DNA of 64,000 bases. It comes from DATGUN01 sp035301285 (lineage in GTDB: Bacteria; Bacillota; Bacilli; Bacillales; Amphibacillaceae). The stretch's first letter is position 1; every line of letters starts with the position of its first letter. Below the pieces are notes generated by a model. The model worked only from the letters and a program-made list of their open reading frames with translations, was not told where the DNA came from and did no database searches. The stretch lies in contig DATGUN010000006.1 in the NCBI GenBank assembly GCA_035301285.1, forward strand, positions 37,400 through 101,399, written 5' to 3'. The position numbers were made by a program, and so were the translations under genes. This document shows positions 44,453 to 52,862 of the stretch, in pieces.

Positions 44453-45151
44453 ATGAACGAAATATTCTGGTGGGTTATTTTCCCTTATATTACAGGAATC
44501 ATTATGATTGTAGGACTGCTATACCGCTATACATATAAACAAATTAGCTGGGCAGCTCCCTCAACAGAGTTTTTTGAAAAGAAGTGGCTGCGAATAGGCT
44601 CCCCATTATTCCATTATGGCATTGTATTTGCTGTTATCGGACATATCATGGGAATGGTTGTCCCCCATGGTTTTTACACTTTTTTTGGCATATCCGATCA
44701 TTTATACCATATGGGTGCCATCATTGGTGGGGGAATTGCGGGCCTGATGGTTGTTGTCGGATTGATCATCCTCCTCATCCGCAAGATTGTCATCGACCCC
44801 ATCCGGATCCATGCGTCATTTGCCGACTTCTTTGCTGTTTCAGCTGTATTGGTTGTCGCAGCAATCGGAACATATATGTCGATCATCTATAATCTGACAG
44901 TCGTTGAATATGAATATCGCGAAACGATCGGACCATGGTTCCGTAGTTTATTCACTCTGCAACCTAAATATGAACTTATGAAAAGTGTACCGATGATTTT
45001 CAAAATACACGTGATTACAGCATTTGCTTTATTCGCCGCCATTCCATTCACACATTTAGTACACTTTTATACACTGCCGGCCCGGTACCCACAACGTGCC
45101 AAACAGCAGTACCGTTCACGTTCCGAATATAAACACTCTGAGATCAAGTAA
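44453..45151 (+). CDS. narI: Respiratory nitrate reductase gamma subunit (cytochrome b)
   Basis: A 232-residue membrane anchor with five helices that oxidises menaquinol and carries two hemes b. Candidate heme ligands are paired His residues in FHYGIVFAVIGHIMG (helix 2) and in KIHVITAFALF with THLVHF (last helix). The cytoplasmic C-terminal tail is basic (RYPQRAKQQYRSRSEYKH). AAAAGGAG precedes the ATG. It is the last gene of the nar operon and is followed by a strong terminator. Confidence 0.96.
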   Translation: MNEIFWWVIFPYITGIIMIVGLLYRYTYKQISWAAPSTEFFEKKWLRIGSPLFHYGIVFAVIGHIMGMVVPHGFYTFFGISDHLYHMGAIIGGGIAGLMVVVGLIILLIRKIVIDPIRIHASFADFFAVSAVLVVAAIGTYMSIIYNLTVVEYEYRETIGPWFRSLFTLQPKYELMKSVPMIFKIHVITAFALFAAIPFTHLVHFYTLPARYPQRAKQQYRSRSEYKHSEIK

Positions 45152-45160
45152 TGTGAACCG

Positions 45161-45223
45161 AACGTACAAGTTTTCAACATCGTGCGCCACCTTTGGGCAC
45201 GATTGGACACTTGTACGTTTTTT
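45161..45223 (+). terminator. Intrinsic terminator of the nar operon
   Basis: AACGTACAAGT (45161-45171) pairs with ACTTGTACGTT (45209-45219) and is followed by T residues. An inner stem ATCGTGC/GGCACGAT adds to it. Confidence 0.9.
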
Positions 45224-45406
45224 GATGCCGAAGTTGTGTCATCCAAGGTTCTATCACACGACAGGACCGACTGGAAATAAAACCAATTTCTAGACAAAAA
45301 GATAACTCTGATGTAGTCTGAATTTAAGTAGAGTAAATCATCAAGCATGCTTCTTTTTATAAAACGATAACTGATTTATGTTCAAATGTTGAAGGGAGGC
45401 ATCCAT

Positions 45407-46120
45407 ATGGTTCCAGAAGGGATATTAACGGTTGAAAGGAACACATCCTACTTTTCTGACGAGTCACTCAAGCAGATACAAAACGCGATGCGCATCAAGC
45501 AGTATTCTGCCAACGACATCATCTTCCAAGAAGAAGGCCTATTGAATAAACTTTTCTTCGTGGATAAAGGGTATGTCAAGCTGACAAAATTGAATGAGGA
45601 AGGTAAGACGCTTATTTTCCACTACTTTTTCCCGATGGACCTATTCGGTGAATACAACGGCAAAGATGAACGTGTAAGTCCTTTTACCGCGAGAGCAATG
45701 GAAGACAGTCGCATCGGCATCATCGATTATGCCACATTTAAAGAAATGATTATGGAAAATAATGATTTGATGCTGGAATTCATACAATGGCAAACCCACA
45801 TGAAACGTTATACACAACTGAAGCTGCGGGATCTTCTTTTCCACGGGAAAGATGGCGCGCTCGCTTCTACTATCCTCCGTGCCGCGAATACATATGGCGT
45901 ACAGCGGGAAAACCATACATTTGTCACCCGGAAATTTACGAACAATGATTTTGCCGAGATGGTGGGATCATCTCGCGAAACGGTCAACCGTCTGCTGCTT
46001 TCTTTCAAAAAAGAGGGTATCATTTCATATAAGAATGGGTGGATTGAGGTTCTGGACATGCCAAAACTAAAAAAGCTATGTCACTGTGAAGAGTGCCCCA
46101 TTTCCATCTGTCGACTGTAG
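45407..46120 (+). CDS. fnr: Anaerobic regulator Fnr (Bacillus type)
   Basis: A 237-residue Crp/Fnr regulator. A cyclic-nucleotide-like beta-roll (FQEEGLLNKLFFVDKGYVKL) is followed by the dimer helix and a winged helix (FTNNDFAEMVGSSRETVNRLL). The C-terminus ends CHCEECPISIC, with Cys227, Cys230 and Cys235. These are the spacing and numbers of the cluster ligands in B. subtilis Fnr, so an oxygen-labile [4Fe-4S] cluster is expected. A longer frame starts at 45386, but AAGGGAGG lies before the ATG at 45407. No Fnr box was found directly upstream. Confidence 0.92.
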   Translation: MVPEGILTVERNTSYFSDESLKQIQNAMRIKQYSANDIIFQEEGLLNKLFFVDKGYVKLTKLNEEGKTLIFHYFFPMDLFGEYNGKDERVSPFTARAMEDSRIGIIDYATFKEMIMENNDLMLEFIQWQTHMKRYTQLKLRDLLFHGKDGALASTILRAANTYGVQRENHTFVTRKFTNNDFAEMVGSSRETVNRLLLSFKKEGIISYKNGWIEVLDMPKLKKLCHCEECPISICRL

Positions 46121-46208
46121 TATGCCCCTGTAATCCAATGGAGTTGTGTTGGGGTGTGTCAGCCGCTGCACGTTGAACATCCATTGTACCCAACCCGATA
46201 GATACCAT

Positions 46209-47003
46209 TTAGCCAAGTACAGCTCGGTCGCTTTTGAATGCCGTCCCCTGTCTTTCCTGAAACGCATCCATCAACCCTTCGATTGTCAATCCTTGTTTCT
46301 CCTCACCGTCTATATCCAAAATGATTTCCCCTTTATCCATCATAATGAGCCTTGTTCCAAGATCTAAAGCTTGTTGCATATTATGCGTTACCATCAAGGT
46401 CGTCAAGCCAGATTCTTCAACGACTTTTTTGGTCAGATCGGTAATGAGCTTAGCACGTGTGGGATCAAGTGCTGCCGTATGTTCATCCAACAGAAGGATA
46501 TTCGGATTTGTGAATGTTACCATCAATAAGGATAAAGCCTGCCTCTCCCCACCTGATAATAAACCAACCCTTGCATTCAACCGATCCTCAAGACCTAATT
46601 GCAATGATTTCAAACTCTCTTTGAATAGTGCCTTCCGCTTTTTTGTGACACCTACTTTTAGGGAACGTTTTTTGTCACGGGCATAGGCCATGGCCAAATT
46701 CTCTTCAATGGTCATGGATGGTGCCGTTCCTGACATGGGATCCTGGAAAACCCTGCCGATATATCGCGAGCGTTTGTATTCCGGGAGATGGACGACCTTC
46801 TGATGATCGATGAACACATCCCCTACATCGGGAATGAGTGTTCCGGAAATGACATTCATCAAGGTTGACTTCCCAGCCCCGTTACTGCCGATAACCGTCA
46901 CAAATTCGCCTTTGTGCAGTTCCAGATCGATTGATTGCAATGCTTTCTTTTCATCAGGTGTACCTTCATTGAATGTCATGGCAATATCTTGTAGACGAAG
47001 CAT
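46209..47003 (-). CDS. ABC transporter ATP-binding protein (TrpZ-like)
   Basis: A 264-residue ATPase. Walker A is GSNGAGKS, the Q-loop is VFQDPMSGT, the signature is LLSGGERQAL and Walker B is ILLLDEH. The stalled H-loop has VTHNMQQAL. It is the partner of the permease 3 bases upstream and of the ABC_sub_bind lipoprotein, an arrangement called TrpXYZ in Bacilli and Streptococci and associated with aromatic amino acid or precursor uptake. The ATG has GAGGAGG upstream. The gene converges on fnr. Confidence 0.9.
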   Translation of the reverse strand: MLRLQDIAMTFNEGTPDEKKALQSIDLELHKGEFVTVIGSNGAGKSTLMNVISGTLIPDVGDVFIDHQKVVHLPEYKRSRYIGRVFQDPMSGTAPSMTIEENLAMAYARDKKRSLKVGVTKKRKALFKESLKSLQLGLEDRLNARVGLLSGGERQALSLLMVTFTNPNILLLDEHTAALDPTRAKLITDLTKKVVEESGLTTLMVTHNMQQALDLGTRLIMMDKGEIILDIDGEEKQGLTIEGLMDAFQERQGTAFKSDRAVLG

Positions 47004-47006
47004 CGT

Positions 47007-47993
47007 TTATACCTCCTCTGCTTTCTTTTTGCTTAGCAATGCCCTCTTTTGAATGCGTCGCTTTTTATCTCTTCGCGCCTGAAGTATTTTGGGTGACACC
47101 AATGCGACAATGACGAGCACCGCCGTTATGACCTTCATATCGCCGGTATTCAGGAAATTAACACGCAGCGCGGCAGCAACAACCATCCGGTATATAATGG
47201 CACCGGCAATAACCGCCAACGTCGTCCGGGCAATCGTCTTCGTGCCGAATAACGCCTCTCCGATGATAACAGAGGCAAGTCCGATAATAATCATTCCAAT
47301 CCCCATATTCGCATCCACAAATTCATCATATTGAGCGACCAATGCACCAGATAATGCAACCAACCCATTGGAAATGCCAATACCGATAATAATGAGCGAA
47401 TCCGTATTTGCCGATAGACTGCGGATCATCTTTTGGTTGTTTCCCGTCGCACGTAAAGCCAGGCCGATTTCCGTCTTCAGGAAGTAATCGGTCAAGAATT
47501 TGATACCCAACGTTACGATAAGCATGACAATGATAATGGAAAATGTTGATGGTACACGTTCCAGCCCGAACATATGCAAGACGTTTGCAAACATCGTATC
47601 GATTCCTGTTTTCTCCCATAATGTATTAAGTTGTTTAAAAACCGTACTGTCACGTAAAAATGATAAATTCGGCTTGCCCATGATTCGCAAATTGATGGAA
47701 TAAAGGGCGATCATCATCAAAATACCGGCAAGCAATGCATTGATACGTCCTTTTGTGTGAAGCAATCCCGTCATGCAGCCACCTAAAAATCCAGCCAAAG
47801 CCGCGAGCACACTGGCGATGATAGGCGGAATGCCACCAAGGATGGCAACACCGGCAACCGCTGCTCCTGTCACAAAGCTTCCGTCAACTGTCAAGTCCGG
47901 AAAGTCCAGCACTCGAAAAGATAGATAGACCCCGAGTGCCATAATGGCGTAAATGACTCCCAATTCGAATGCATTGAACATCGATAAAAACAT
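47007..47993 (-). CDS. ABC transporter permease (TrpY-like, BPD_transp_2)
   Basis: A 328-residue membrane protein with about nine helices, of the branched-chain-type permease family. Landmarks are GVYLSFRVLDFPDLTVDGSF near the start, ALRATGNNQKMIRSL in the cytoplasmic loop that meets the ATPase, and ISNGLVALSGALVAQYDEF. GGGGGAGAG precedes the ATG. A hairpin lies in the 105-base gap to the upstream binding-protein gene. Confidence 0.9.
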   Translation of the reverse strand: MFLSMFNAFELGVIYAIMALGVYLSFRVLDFPDLTVDGSFVTGAAVAGVAILGGIPPIIASVLAALAGFLGGCMTGLLHTKGRINALLAGILMMIALYSINLRIMGKPNLSFLRDSTVFKQLNTLWEKTGIDTMFANVLHMFGLERVPSTFSIIIVMLIVTLGIKFLTDYFLKTEIGLALRATGNNQKMIRSLSANTDSLIIIGIGISNGLVALSGALVAQYDEFVDANMGIGMIIIGLASVIIGEALFGTKTIARTTLAVIAGAIIYRMVVAAALRVNFLNTGDMKVITAVLVIVALVSPKILQARRDKKRRIQKRALLSKKKAEEV

Positions 47994-48051
47994 AATGCAT
48001 CTCTCCCCCTAAAGACTTCCAAACATCCTAGTCGACAACAGAATGAAAGAA

Positions 48052-48077
48052 GGCAGACGGCTTAATACACGCCTGCC
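48052..48077 (-). terminator. Weak hairpin between the binding-protein and permease genes
   Basis: GGCAG (48052-48056) pairs with CTGCC (48073-48077), extended by GC/GC with a bulge. TTCTTTC follows on the minus strand. It could give partial termination so that more binding protein than permease is made. Confidence 0.4.
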
Positions 48078-48098
48078 TATGATTCCATCCTGATATAT

Positions 48099-49082
48099 TT
48101 ACTCTTCCGTATCGGTTTCCACCACGTTGGCGTCTTCTTCCCACGCCTCATCCCATTCGATGCCTTGGTCTTCCGCGGCATCTTTGTTGATATATAATTC
48201 GACGTTAGGTGGATATTCAACCGACAATTCGCCAGCCTCTTTACCAGCCGTCAAAATCTCGACTGCCATTTCCCCCGATCGGTATCCGAGATCATAATAG
48301 TCAAAACCATATGCCAAAAATGAACCCTTTTCCACCGAATCCGGTTCCCCGACAAACAGTGGCATGTCATTGTCATTAGCGACACCGATGACACTTTCAA
48401 GCGCTGACACGACGGTGTTATCCGTAATGATATAAATGACGTCCGCCTCTCCGACAAGTGATGAAGCCGCCTGTTGGACCTCTGAGGAAGAGGATACCGT
48501 ACGCTCAACCATATCAAGACCCGTCCCTTCAATCGCTTCCTCAATATAATCGATTTGAACGACAGAGTTCTCTTCACCGGCATTATAAACAAGACCTATC
48601 GACGAATCGGGAAAATTGGAATCGATGAAATCAACCGTTTCGTTTATCTGATCCGGATGCAAATCCACTACTCCCGTCACATTCTCGCCCGGATCATCAT
48701 TGTCATCAACGAGTCCTGCGATTTCGGCATCCGTCACAGACGTAAAGACAATCGGGATATCTGTTGTCGCCTGTTTAGCTCCCATAGCACTTGGTGTGGA
48801 ATTTGCAAAAATCAGGTCCACATCATCTGAAGCAAAGTTTTTACCAATCGTACCCGCATTGCTGACATCATTTTGTGCACTCTGAAAGTCAAAATCCACT
48901 TCGAGACCTTCATCTTCCAAGGCATCTTGGAACCCGTCATATGCGGCATCCAATGACGGATGTTCAACAATTTGTGTAGCACCGATTGTATAGACATCTC
49001 CTTCTGCATCCTCCGAATCACAGGCAGCAAGTGCGCCTAAACTGAGGATCGACACAACCATGAATGATAGCCATTTTTTCAC
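48099..49082 (-). CDS. ABC transporter substrate-binding lipoprotein (TrpX-like)
   Basis: A 327-residue lipoprotein of the ABC_sub_bind family. Its signal peptide ends in lipobox ALAAC, and the mature protein is very acidic. Family landmarks are GATQIVEHPSLDAAYDGF, FANSTPSAMGAKQATTDIPIVFTSVTD and LFVGEPDSVEKGSFLAYGFDYYDLG. A longer frame starts at 49163, but the GTG at 49082 has GGGGG seven bases upstream and opens the signal peptide. Related systems in Firmicutes are predicted to import tryptophan or tyrosine. No T-box was seen upstream. Confidence 0.9.
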   Translation of the reverse strand: MKKWLSFMVVSILSLGALAACDSEDAEGDVYTIGATQIVEHPSLDAAYDGFQDALEDEGLEVDFDFQSAQNDVSNAGTIGKNFASDDVDLIFANSTPSAMGAKQATTDIPIVFTSVTDAEIAGLVDDNDDPGENVTGVVDLHPDQINETVDFIDSNFPDSSIGLVYNAGEENSVVQIDYIEEAIEGTGLDMVERTVSSSSEVQQAASSLVGEADVIYIITDNTVVSALESVIGVANDNDMPLFVGEPDSVEKGSFLAYGFDYYDLGYRSGEMAVEILTAGKEAGELSVEYPPNVELYINKDAAEDQGIEWDEAWEEDANVVETDTEE

Positions 49083-49170
49083 ACATATTCCCCCTTGTTT
49101 TTTGATCCCGGTGATACTGCTTCTGCATATGAAGAAATGATGAGCATAGACTGAAAAAGCCATCCTTATT

Positions 49171-49198
49171 ATTATAATTTTGTGACTCTTTAGTTAAA
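49171..49198 (-). promoter_or_regulatory. Promoter of the TrpXYZ-like operon
   Basis: On the minus strand TTTAAC and a perfect TATAAT are 16 bases apart, about 90 bases upstream of the lipoprotein start. Confidence 0.5.
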
Positions 49199-49280
49199 AC
49201 CTATCTGTACATTTCCTTCAAATGCAAATAAATAATTAGATTTTCGCTATCATACAACGTCATGGAGAAAATATCAAGTG

Positions 49281-50294
49281 TTAAAAGGAGACTGTTTCTT
49301 CAATACATCGGACAACACGCTCTGTAGTAGGCAAATAATGATTTTCCAATGCAAAAAAGGGAGCTGGCACATCAAAGCCCGTCACTCGCCTGACCGGTGC
49401 TTTTAAATAAAGAAATGCGGTGTCATTAATCGTGGTTATGATATCGTTGCCGAACCCTCCCATCGCTTGGGCTTCATGGATGATGATGGCTCTTCCGGTT
49501 TTTTCCACAGATGATCCAATTAAAACGGTATCGAGCGGTGTCAGTGTACGCGGATCGATCACTTCACAGGAAATCCCTTTTTTCCGCGCTTGCTCGCTGG
49601 CCTGTTCAGCAACCGGAACCATCGCTCCCCAAGCAATGAGAGTTACATCATCTCCCTCACGGATGACATTCCCTTTGCCGATCTCGACGGTATATGACTG
49701 AAAAGCGACATCTTCTCTTACAGACCGATAGCTACGCATGGGTTCCATAAATAATACCGGATCAGGATCCATCACCGACTGGATCAATAATCCCTTTGCA
49801 TCTTCCGGACCAGACGGACAAACAACTTTCAAGCCGGGGATATGTGTAAATAACGCTTCAGCGCTGTCGGAATGGATTTCGGGCGCTCTTATTCCTGCCC
49901 CGTACGGCGCCCTGATGACCAGCGGAGCCTCATAACGCCCCATCGTTTTCATCCTGAGTCTTGATACATGTGTCATGATTTGATCAAACGCCGGATAGAT
50001 GAAGCCCATAAACTGCATTTCGGCTATCGGTTTGAATCCATTCACACTTAACCCGAGTGCGGTTCCAACGATCCCCGATTCGGATAACGGTGTATCGACG
50101 ACACGATTTTCGCCGAATTGTTCATACAGTCCATCTGTCGCCCGGAACACGCCTCCATTCTTCCCGATATCCTCGCCAAGCAAAAGCGTCGTTTCATCTT
50201 CTTCCAAAACAATTTTGAGTGCATCATTGATTGCCTGGATCATTGTCATGGTGGCTGACTTTTCAGTTGTCGCATGTTGAGTTAATGATTTCAC
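49281..50294 (-). CDS. 2-oxoacid dehydrogenase E1 component, beta subunit
   Basis: A 337-residue TPP-dependent enzyme subunit. It has MIQAINDALKIVLEEDETTLLLGEDIG at the start, with the TPP-activating Glu in that region. FQFMGF-like EMQFMGFIYPAFDQI and the C-terminal transketolase domain (ARKKGISCEVIDPRTLTPLD) follow. The frame reaches 50426, but GTG at 50294 has GGGAGGG upstream and is one base from the E1-alpha stop. With E1-alpha it decarboxylates a 2-oxoacid and transfers the acyl group to a lipoyl E2. No E2 or E3 gene is present here. It is the last gene of the paa operon. Confidence 0.9.
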   Translation of the reverse strand: MKSLTQHATTEKSATMTMIQAINDALKIVLEEDETTLLLGEDIGKNGGVFRATDGLYEQFGENRVVDTPLSESGIVGTALGLSVNGFKPIAEMQFMGFIYPAFDQIMTHVSRLRMKTMGRYEAPLVIRAPYGAGIRAPEIHSDSAEALFTHIPGLKVVCPSGPEDAKGLLIQSVMDPDPVLFMEPMRSYRSVREDVAFQSYTVEIGKGNVIREGDDVTLIAWGAMVPVAEQASEQARKKGISCEVIDPRTLTPLDTVLIGSSVEKTGRAIIIHEAQAMGGFGNDIITTINDTAFLYLKAPVRRVTGFDVPAPFFALENHYLPTTERVVRCIEETVSF

Positions 50295-50295
50295 T

Positions 50296-51351
50296 CTATT
50301 TCCCTCCCAAAGATGCAAGATAGCTTGCCTTTTGTTTCCGGAGTCCTTCAGGCAGTTCCTTATAGACATAATCGAACATATCATTGACATCCGCTTTCGG
50401 GTAGCTTTCCATCGCTTGAATGGCATCTTCCACTTCCGTTTCGATTTCCTTCTGCATATGGCCTATGTTGTTTTCATCAAATAAATCATGATTTTTCATA
50501 TATCGCTCTAGACGGACAAGTGGATCGACAATATCATCTCCCGCCCCTTCCGTTCGGTATTTGGATGGATCATCAGCGGTGGTGTGGGCACCTTTTCTCC
50601 ATGTGACCGCTTCGATCAATGTCGGTCCACCCCCTGATCGTGCCACATCAAGCGCTTTTTTGGTCTCGAAATAAACACTGAAGCAGTCGTTCCCATCGAC
50701 ACGGACACTTGGCATCCCGTATGCCAAGGCCTTTTGGGCAATCGTTTCGGAATGCATCTGTTTCTCAATCGGAACAGAAATGGCGTATCCATTATTCTGA
50801 TTGAAAAAAATCGTCGGGGTCTGGAACACGCTGGCAAAATTCATGCCTTCATGAAAATCACCTTCCGAAGTAGCGCCGTCTCCAAAATAGACGATGGCAC
50901 TATTTTTTGTTCCTTTTCTTTTCTCGGCCCATGCAGCACCGACGGCATGTGGAAGCTGTGTCGCTATTGGCACGGAAGCAGGGAAGATATGTTTATTCTC
51001 AGGCGGAACACACCCTTCCACCCGACCATTCCAATACAAAAACAAGCGTGTCATATCCTGGCCGAATGTCAAGGTCGCACCGTGGTCACGATAAGTCGGA
51101 AACATCCAATCGTCCCCATCAAGCGCCAGCGCACTCCCCACTTGTGCCGCTTCCTGACCACCAAAAGGGGGGTATGTCCCGATGCGCCCTTGTCTTTGTA
51201 GATTGATCGCTTTTCCATCAAATGTTTGAATCCGGTACATATGATAATAAAATGTTTCAACCAACTGTTTGTCAATCATGGGCTCGTAATCTGGGTTCAC
51301 GATATGACCTTGATCATCGATTATTTTCTGCAATGGAAAATCCGCTTTCAT
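50296..51351 (-). CDS. 2-oxoacid dehydrogenase E1 component, alpha subunit
   Basis: A 351-residue TPP-binding subunit resembling Gram-positive PdhA. The TPP motif runs from GDG (157-159) to NQNN (near 184-187), and the phosphorylation-loop-like region is KGAHTTADDPSKYRT. The opening LNRQGRIGFY-like segment is LQRQGRIGTYPPFGGQEA. A GTG at 51360 is in frame, but GAAGAGGTGA fits the ATG at 51351. It forms an alpha2-beta2 E1 with the next gene. The substrate cannot be read directly. Given its operon, phenylpyruvate is an attractive guess. Confidence 0.9.
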   Translation of the reverse strand: MKADFPLQKIIDDQGHIVNPDYEPMIDKQLVETFYYHMYRIQTFDGKAINLQRQGRIGTYPPFGGQEAAQVGSALALDGDDWMFPTYRDHGATLTFGQDMTRLFLYWNGRVEGCVPPENKHIFPASVPIATQLPHAVGAAWAEKRKGTKNSAIVYFGDGATSEGDFHEGMNFASVFQTPTIFFNQNNGYAISVPIEKQMHSETIAQKALAYGMPSVRVDGNDCFSVYFETKKALDVARSGGGPTLIEAVTWRKGAHTTADDPSKYRTEGAGDDIVDPLVRLERYMKNHDLFDENNIGHMQKEIETEVEDAIQAMESYPKADVNDMFDYVYKELPEGLRKQKASYLASLGGK

Positions 51352-51417
51352 ACGCGTCACCTCTTCACATTATATTTGCATCCAGATATGAATCGATTCT
51401 ATTCACCTTATACACAT

Positions 51418-51804
51418 CTATGCCATCCCTTTTTCGGCAATCACTTCTTTCGGCAAAATGATCTGTGTCACCTCTCCTTTGCCTATGAGCCCTGCATCAT
51501 TATATGCTTTGACATCTGTCATGACCTTCGTCCCTTCATATCCGATAAGTGTTGCGGTCAACGTGACAGTCGAGCCCAATGGAGAAGGACTGACATGCTT
51601 TAACGTAACGGCTCCCCCCATCCCTTCTTCGTGCTCTTCGAGAAAGGGGAGGATGATTTTCCGTGACACCCATTCCATGTGATACACCATGGCTACAGTC
51701 GAGTACACCGGATGGACCACTTCCCCTTCAAAGCGTGCGAACATCGCTTCTGTGACTCGGACCTCAATGGTTTCCTGTCTGCCTATATCCATGCCTTGTT
51801 TCAT
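51418..51804 (-). CDS. Hotdog-fold thioesterase, FlK-like
   Basis: A 128-residue protein with the fold and catalytic pattern of fluoroacetyl-CoA thioesterase FlK. Thr36 lies in HPVYST, Glu44 in HMEW and His70 in TLKHVSPSPLG. The spacing Thr-8-Glu-26-His is the same as in FlK. GGGAGGTG precedes the ATG. In the paa operon it could do the job of PaaI/PaaY, releasing CoA from dead-end ring intermediates. The actual acyl-CoA substrate is not predictable from sequence. Confidence 0.8.
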   Translation of the reverse strand: MKQGMDIGRQETIEVRVTEAMFARFEGEVVHPVYSTVAMVYHMEWVSRKIILPFLEEHEEGMGGAVTLKHVSPSPLGSTVTLTATLIGYEGTKVMTDVKAYNDAGLIGKGEVTQIILPKEVIAEKGMA

Positions 51805-51822
51805 AGATTGACACCTCCCAGA

Positions 51823-52794
51823 CTATCTCACCTGCTCATTACCACCTGCCAACAACAGGCCTACCGACTCCATCTGTTTCCGGGCCTCGGTCAACATACG
51901 TTTAAATAAAACATTTACGGATGGGATATCCGTAATCAAACCGGCAACTTGGCCACCATTCACAAACCCACTTTCCAAATCACCATCAAGCGCTCCTTTT
52001 CGATGGATTGATTCTGAAGTCAATGTCCGATACGCATCTTCAGGGTCGCCAACTTGTTCCAGTCGACGAAGGTTTTCAACAGATGGTGTGCTCAATACAC
52101 GTCGGAGCGGTCCAAGAATCCGACCGATTAAAACGGCATCCGTTCCTTCCGCTTTTAAAATATGCTGTTTATAGGTGTCATGAAATGGTGCTTCTTCTGT
52201 CGTGATGAGCCGCGTACCCAGCTGGACACCAGATGCTCCGAGTGCCATGGCAGCCGCCAGACCTTTTCCATCACCTACTCCACCCGCGGCCAGTACAGGA
52301 ATATCGACAGCACCGACCATTTGTGGGATTAATGTAAAAGTCGTCAGCTCAGATGCTGCGTTGATGCCTGCTGCCTCAACACCTTCCGCAACAAGGATAT
52401 CTGTACCGCGTTCGCAAGCTTTTTTGGCATGCTTCACGGATGCAACAACGGTGAGAACACATTTATTCATATTTTTAAGCCTTGAAATATATGGAGACGG
52501 GTTCCCCGCAGACAAAGAGACAGCAGGGATATCATATTCTTCGGAAAGCTCGATCATCGCTTCAACATCCGTTGCAACATTGATGGCGATATTGATGCCA
52601 AAAGGTCGGCCAGTAAGTCTCTTTGTTTCTTTGATGATCGCTTCCACTTCATCAGGTTCCATCGTTCCACACCCGATCATTCCAAGCCCACCGGCTTCCG
52701 AAACAGCCGCGGCCAAGGGGGCATTGCTGATATTACCCATGCCTCCTTGTATAATAGGATATGTTATCTGTAACTGCCCGCAAACAGGATTCAT
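51823..52794 (-). CDS. NMO/FabK-family FMN flavoprotein in the paa operon
   Basis: A 323-residue TIM-barrel flavoprotein. It has the PIIQGGMGNISNAPLAAAVS opening, GGLGMIGCGTM, the phosphate-binding VAEGVEAAGINA and PVLAAGGVGDGKGL, and GASGVQLGTRLIT. The His of VEAGGH in typical nitronate monooxygenases is replaced (VEAAGIN), so classic nitronate chemistry is doubtful. An enoyl-CoA-reductase-like or dehydrogenase activity is possible. It is embedded in the paa operon with AGGAGGG upstream. It is distinct from the family member at 21068. Confidence 0.82.
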   Translation of the reverse strand: MNPVCGQLQITYPIIQGGMGNISNAPLAAAVSEAGGLGMIGCGTMEPDEVEAIIKETKRLTGRPFGINIAINVATDVEAMIELSEEYDIPAVSLSAGNPSPYISRLKNMNKCVLTVVASVKHAKKACERGTDILVAEGVEAAGINAASELTTFTLIPQMVGAVDIPVLAAGGVGDGKGLAAAMALGASGVQLGTRLITTEEAPFHDTYKQHILKAEGTDAVLIGRILGPLRRVLSTPSVENLRRLEQVGDPEDAYRTLTSESIHRKGALDGDLESGFVNGGQVAGLITDIPSVNVLFKRMLTEARKQMESVGLLLAGGNEQVR

Positions 52795-52862
52795 CGCCTT
52801 CCCTCCTATTCATTCCAACGCCATGAAATACATCTATCCGGTTGATCCGGAAAAGGATCCTA

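Noticed and set aside
45067..45348. A 93-codon minus-strand frame overlapping the end of narI
   Set aside because: It runs through the nar terminator and part of narI, and has an odd composition with no motif.
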